Source: Geobacter sp.
Lineage (GTDB): Bacteria > Desulfobacterota > Desulfuromonadia > Geobacterales > Geobacteraceae
Length of the DNA: 9,484 nucleotides
Assembly: GCA_003857395.1 (NCBI GenBank)
Contig: RPRC01000225.1
Coordinates: forward strand, 1 to 9,484
Direction of reading: 5' to 3'
Shown here one piece after another: positions 5,974 to 9,484 of this stretch; the stretch's first letter is position 1; each line of letters opens with the position of its first letter. Both the position numbers and the translations under genes were made by a program. The notes beneath the pieces are model-generated. The model was given only the letters and a program-made list of their open reading frames with translations, made no database searches and had not been told where the DNA came from.

Positions 5974-8649
5974 ATGTCGAAGCTGAAAAATGCCGTAATC
6001 GAATTTTCCATCAGGCGCTACAAGACGGTCGCCGTTGCCGTAACCCTCTTCACGCTTGCCGCGGGCGCTTTTTTCCCCTTGATCACCATCGATACGGATC
6101 CGGAAAACATGCTCGAAAAAAACGAGCCGGTGCGGGTCTTTCACAATGAAAGCAAGAAAAGCTTCGAACTGAGCGATACCATCGTGCTGGGGGTCATCAA
6201 CGAACGGGACCCGGACGGGGTGTTCAACCCGGCCACGCTGAAGCGCGTCCATGAACTGACGGAGTACGCGAAAACCCTGCGCTGGGAGGACGTGAAACAG
6301 TCGGGCCGGACATCGGGGGTCATCGAAGCGGACATGATTGCGCCCTCCCTGGTGGACCACATAACCCAGGACGGCCCGGGGGCGATCCGGTTCGAGTGGC
6401 TGATGTCCGTGCCGCCGCGCACCAGGGAAGAAGCGAGGGCGATACGCGACAAGGCGCTTTCGAATCCGATGCTGAAGGGCATGATGGTCTCGGAAGACGG
6501 GAAGGCGCTGTGCATCTACCTGCCGTTGACGGACAAGCTGCTCAGTTATCGCGTCTACGAAGCGCTGAAAAAGAAGATCGCGGAGCTTGGCGGCGACGAG
6601 GAATATCACATCGCCGGCCTGCCGGTGGCCGAGAGCGCCGTCGGCGTGGAGATGTTCAGGCAGATGACGGTTGCGGCGCCTTTGACGATGCTGGTCATTT
6701 TCGGGCTTCTGCTCCTCTTTTTCCGCAAGCTGAGGCTTATCGTCCTGCCGATGATTATCGCGACGGTGTCGGTGGTTTCCGCCCTGGGCTTGATGATCGC
6801 CTTCGGACATCCGGTCCATATCCTCAGCTCCATGCTTCCCATCTTCCTGATGCCCATTGCCATCTGCGATGCGGTCCACATCCTGTCGGACTTTTTCGAA
6901 TCCTATACCCCGGAAAAGGGGCGCGCCCGGACCATCCGGGAGGTCATGGGGCGGCTGTTCGCGCCCATACTCTACACGTCGCTGACAACGGCAGCGGGCT
7001 TCCTCTCCTTTCTTACCACGTCCATTCCGCCGGCCAGGGTCTTCGGCATGTTCGTGGCTGTGGGGGTGATGATCGCCTGGGCCGCCACCATCCTGCTGGT
7101 CCCGGCGTATGTGATGATGATTCCGGAGCGGGTTCTCGGGAACTTCGGCAGGGCCGCGGGCAGGGAGCGTTCGACGAGACTCGCCGCCTTTCTCCAGTGG
7201 ATAGGACGCTTTGCCTGCGCCCATGCGAAGCCGGTTCTCGTGATCATGGCCCTGCTGATAGTGATTGCGGTATGGGGCATTTCGCGCATCAACATCAACG
7301 ACAATTACGCGAAACGCTTCAGCGCGGGCCACCCGATCCGCAAGGCCGATACGGCGCTGAACAGGCATTTCGGAGGGACCTACACCGCCTACCTGGTGCT
7401 GGAGGGGAGAGAGGGCGGCGGCAAGCCGATGCCCGGGGATCTGGAGCGTATCGAGACCGCCATGTCGGGCTTTGCTTCCCGGATTGACGCTCCCGGCGCA
7501 CTCGTCGAAAGAATCGCCGCGGACGTGAGGGCACGGATGCCCGGCTTTGCCCGCGTCGCCGCCGGTCGCGAGTATTTTCTGGATCGGGCAATGAAGTATT
7601 TGGAAGAACGGACTTCCGCGGCGTCCGGTGAAGAAGCCTATGTGCTGCGGGAACTGCACGGCTTTCTCGGCGCTGACAAGGACGGCATGAAGACCTTCAA
7701 GCGTCCCGAGGTACTGCGCTACCTGGCCGGGCTCCAGTCGTATCTGGAGGGTGAAGGCATCGTCGGCAAGACCACGTCCGTGGCCGACGTGGTCCGCAAG
7801 GTCAACCAGGAACTGACGGACGGGAAAAAGGAGAGCTTCCGCGTTCCCGACAAGGCGTCGGCAGTTTCCGAATGCTACCTCCAGTACCAGCAGGGCCACC
7901 GGCCCAATGACCTGTGGCATATGGTGACCCCGGATTACATGAGCGCAACGGTGTGGACCCAGTTCACCCGGGGCGACAGTACCCTGACCGCGCGGGCGGT
8001 GGAGGCTGTAAACAGTTATCTGAAGGACAATCCGCCACCGGTGGAGCTCTCCTGCCGCTGGGCCGGCCTCCACTATGTGAACCTCGTCTTTCAGGACATC
8101 ATGTTCCGGGAGATGCTGGGTTCGTTCATCGGGTCGTTCGTCATCGTCTTCCTGATGATGGTCGTGCTGTTCCGTTCCGTGCTCTGGGCCGGGGCGTGCA
8201 TGATCCCGCTGACCGTGACCATCGCCGCCATTTACGGGGTCACCGGGATCATCGGCAAGGATTACGACATGCCGGTGGCGGTGATGAGCGCCATATCCCT
8301 TGGCATTGCCGTGGATTTCGCCGTCCACTTCCTGGAGAGGAGCCGCCGCGCCTACCGGGAACAGGGTTCCTGGAAAGCGGCCGCGCCCGTGATGTTCGGC
8401 GAGCCGGCCCTGGCCATCAGCAGAAATGTGCTGGTGGTGGCGCTCGGTTTCCTGCCGCTGATGGTGGCCCACCTGATTCCCTACAAGGTAACCGCGGTGA
8501 TGCTCTTCGGGATCCTGTCCGTCTCCGGCCTGGTGACGCTCTTGTTTCTTCCCGCGCTCCTGACCGTCGCGGAGAGGTGGTTTTTCAGGACAAGTGTGAA
8601 TGCCGCAAAGGAAGCCGAGCCGGTGGTGGAGGCGTTTCAGGAACAATGA
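5974..8649 (+). CDS. MMPL/RND-superfamily exporter (COG1033 type), 12 predicted membrane helices
   Basis: This 891-residue inner-membrane protein has two similar halves, each with one helix, a large periplasmic loop, then five helices. TM1 is near residues 18-38; TM2-6 lie between about 231 and 385; TM7 is near 420-438; TM8-12 run from about 715 to 865. Each half has an aspartate in its fourth helix: D299 in MPIAICDAVHILSDF and D781 in LGIAVDFAVHFLER. These are the expected proton-relay positions in MMPL-type transporters. It lacks the AcrB signature motifs, so it is not a drug pump of that type. Such proteins export lipids, hopanoids or similar molecules in other bacteria. AAGGAG precedes the ATG by seven bases. 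A LolA-like protein follows 79 bases downstream. Superfamily is certain; substrate is unknown. Confidence 0.95.
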   Translation: MSKLKNAVIEFSIRRYKTVAVAVTLFTLAAGAFFPLITIDTDPENMLEKNEPVRVFHNESKKSFELSDTIVLGVINERDPDGVFNPATLKRVHELTEYAKTLRWEDVKQSGRTSGVIEADMIAPSLVDHITQDGPGAIRFEWLMSVPPRTREEARAIRDKALSNPMLKGMMVSEDGKALCIYLPLTDKLLSYRVYEALKKKIAELGGDEEYHIAGLPVAESAVGVEMFRQMTVAAPLTMLVIFGLLLLFFRKLRLIVLPMIIATVSVVSALGLMIAFGHPVHILSSMLPIFLMPIAICDAVHILSDFFESYTPEKGRARTIREVMGRLFAPILYTSLTTAAGFLSFLTTSIPPARVFGMFVAVGVMIAWAATILLVPAYVMMIPERVLGNFGRAAGRERSTRLAAFLQWIGRFACAHAKPVLVIMALLIVIAVWGISRININDNYAKRFSAGHPIRKADTALNRHFGGTYTAYLVLEGREGGGKPMPGDLERIETAMSGFASRIDAPGALVERIAADVRARMPGFARVAAGREYFLDRAMKYLEERTSAASGEEAYVLRELHGFLGADKDGMKTFKRPEVLRYLAGLQSYLEGEGIVGKTTSVADVVRKVNQELTDGKKESFRVPDKASAVSECYLQYQQGHRPNDLWHMVTPDYMSATVWTQFTRGDSTLTARAVEAVNSYLKDNPPPVELSCRWAGLHYVNLVFQDIMFREMLGSFIGSFVIVFLMMVVLFRSVLWAGACMIPLTVTIAAIYGVTGIIGKDYDMPVAVMSAISLGIAVDFAVHFLERSRRAYREQGSWKAAAPVMFGEPALAISRNVLVVALGFLPLMVAHLIPYKVTAVMLFGILSVSGLVTLLFLPALLTVAERWFFRTSVNAAKEAEPVVEAFQEQ

Positions 8650-8728
8650 TAGGCCGCAAAGGCACGGATGACGCCGTAATGGTTCAGGGGCGCGGCAAGC
8701 AGCGTCCCTACAGAATGGGAGGTTTGTA

Positions 8729-9484
8729 ATGAAGATAAAAACTGGATGGATAATTGCGGTTCTGATGACCTGCGCGGGTTCTGCCTTTGCCGCAGGTTCG
8801 CCGGGCGGGGTGAGCGTCGATGAAATTGTCGGGAAAGCCAATCACATGGCCCTTTACCAGGGCGTGGACGGCAGGGGCCGGGTCGAAATGGTGATCACCG
8901 ACAGGCAGGGGCGCACGCGCAAAAGGGTGTTCGCCATGCTGCGCAAAGACGATGGCGAGGGTGACCGGGACCAGAGGTACTATGTCCTTTTTCATGAGCC
9001 GCCCGATGTGCGCAGGACGGTCTTCATGGTCCACAAGCATGCCGCGCCCGGAAAGGATGACGACCGGTGGCTCTACCTCCCCGGTCTCGACCTGGTGAAA
9101 CGCATCGCCGCGAGCGACAAGCGGACCAGCTTTGTCGGCTCCGATTTCCTGTACGAGGACATCTCCGGCCGGAGCGTCACGGAAGACCGGCATGAACTGC
9201 TCCGGACCACGGATGCGCACTATGTTGTGAAGAATGTGCCGAAACAGCTGCACACCGTGGAGTTTGCCTACTACCTGGCATATGTGGACAGGAAGAGTTT
9301 CATGCCGGTGAAAATGGAGTTTTTCAAGAAAGCGGACAGGCTGTATCGCGTGATAGAGGTGGAGCGGCTGGAAAACGTCGCGGCGCGGGAAAACGGCCGC
9401 GCGGTCGGCTATCCGACGGTTATGAAAACCGTTGCCCGGGACCTGGACACGGGGAGCAGGACCGAGATGGTCTTCTCCGCTGTC
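8729..9484 (+). CDS. Secreted LolA-like outer-membrane lipoprotein-sorting-type protein (C-terminus off window)
   Basis: An open frame of 252 codons runs to the window edge without a stop. It begins MKIKTGWIIAVLMTCAGSAF, a clear Sec signal peptide with likely cleavage after AFA (residue 22), so the mature protein is periplasmic. GGGAGG six bases before the ATG fixes the start. The mature part shows RVEMVITDRQGRTRKRVFAM, the strand pattern DDRWLYLPGLDLVKRIAASD and SFVGSDFLYEDISGRS, followed by later strands such as VDRKSFMPVKMEFFKKA. These are typical of the COG2834/LolA-like family often encoded beside MMPL-type exporters. It lacks the lipobox of a lipoprotein itself. It probably receives a hydrophobic cargo from the exporter and carries it to the outer membrane, by analogy with LolA; the cargo is not evident. 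Confidence 0.9.
   Translation, partial: MKIKTGWIIAVLMTCAGSAFAAGSPGGVSVDEIVGKANHMALYQGVDGRGRVEMVITDRQGRTRKRVFAMLRKDDGEGDRDQRYYVLFHEPPDVRRTVFMVHKHAAPGKDDDRWLYLPGLDLVKRIAASDKRTSFVGSDFLYEDISGRSVTEDRHELLRTTDAHYVVKNVPKQLHTVEFAYYLAYVDRKSFMPVKMEFFKKADRLYRVIEVERLENVAARENGRAVGYPTVMKTVARDLDTGSRTEMVFSAV

Noticed and set aside
5791..8841. 1,016-codon open frame on the minus strand opposite the MMPL exporter
   Set aside because: Its translation is rich in His, Arg, Gly, Pro and Gln with no recognisable domain, typical of the antisense frame of a G+C-rich gene. The plus-strand exporter explains the DNA fully.
8708..9253. 181-codon minus-strand ORF near the right end
   Set aside because: It overlaps the LolA-like gene, which has a ribosome binding site, signal peptide and family motifs on the plus strand.

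Overview
The window looks like chromosome from a Geobacter-like deltaproteobacterium (Desulfuromonadia). The basis is the G+C-rich coding style, the gene families present, and runs of C5-6/TTT/AAA/G5-6 inverted repeats of a type I associate with Geobacter genomes. This placement is inference; no rRNA or tRNA gene is present to confirm it.

Left half (1-4321), all on the minus strand, is a multidrug-type tripartite efflux locus. In transcription order it holds a TetR repressor (4260-3685), a 26-residue one-helix membrane protein (3574-3494), a lipoprotein periplasmic adaptor (3412-2198) and an AcrB/MexB-type RND pump (2032 to beyond the left edge; 677 residues visible). Two near-identical palindromes, GAATGAACGTTCATTC in front of tetR and AATGAACGTTCATT in front of the small ORF, are very probably the TetR operators. 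One regulator would then control both itself and the pump genes. Hairpin-forming repeats sit between the small ORF and the adaptor, and between the adaptor and the pump. The outer-membrane channel, if linked, would lie off the left edge.

Middle (about 4322-5449) is a gene-poor scar. It holds a possible integrase N-terminal remnant, three 23-bp-period direct repeats resembling a transposon end, a 5'-truncated IS3-family orfA, and directly after it the last ~98 codons of metE (cobalamin-independent methionine synthase) in another frame. None of these can be functional as it stands.

Right half (5450-9484), plus strand, is a second and unrelated export locus. It holds a MarR regulator, an 891-residue MMPL/RND-superfamily exporter with two transmembrane aspartates, and a secreted LolA-like outer-membrane lipoprotein-sorting-type protein that runs off the right edge. 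A perfect palindrome GTTAAGTaACTTAAC precedes the exporter, and a degenerate copy lies in the marR promoter, suggesting MarR control of the whole unit. The -10 region is so close to the marR start codon that its mRNA may be leaderless. The exporter plus LolA-like pair points to export of a lipid or other hydrophobic compound toward the outer membrane; the substrate cannot be read from sequence.

The two loci are tail-out with their regulators facing each other across the scar. No CRISPR array, rRNA or tRNA was seen.
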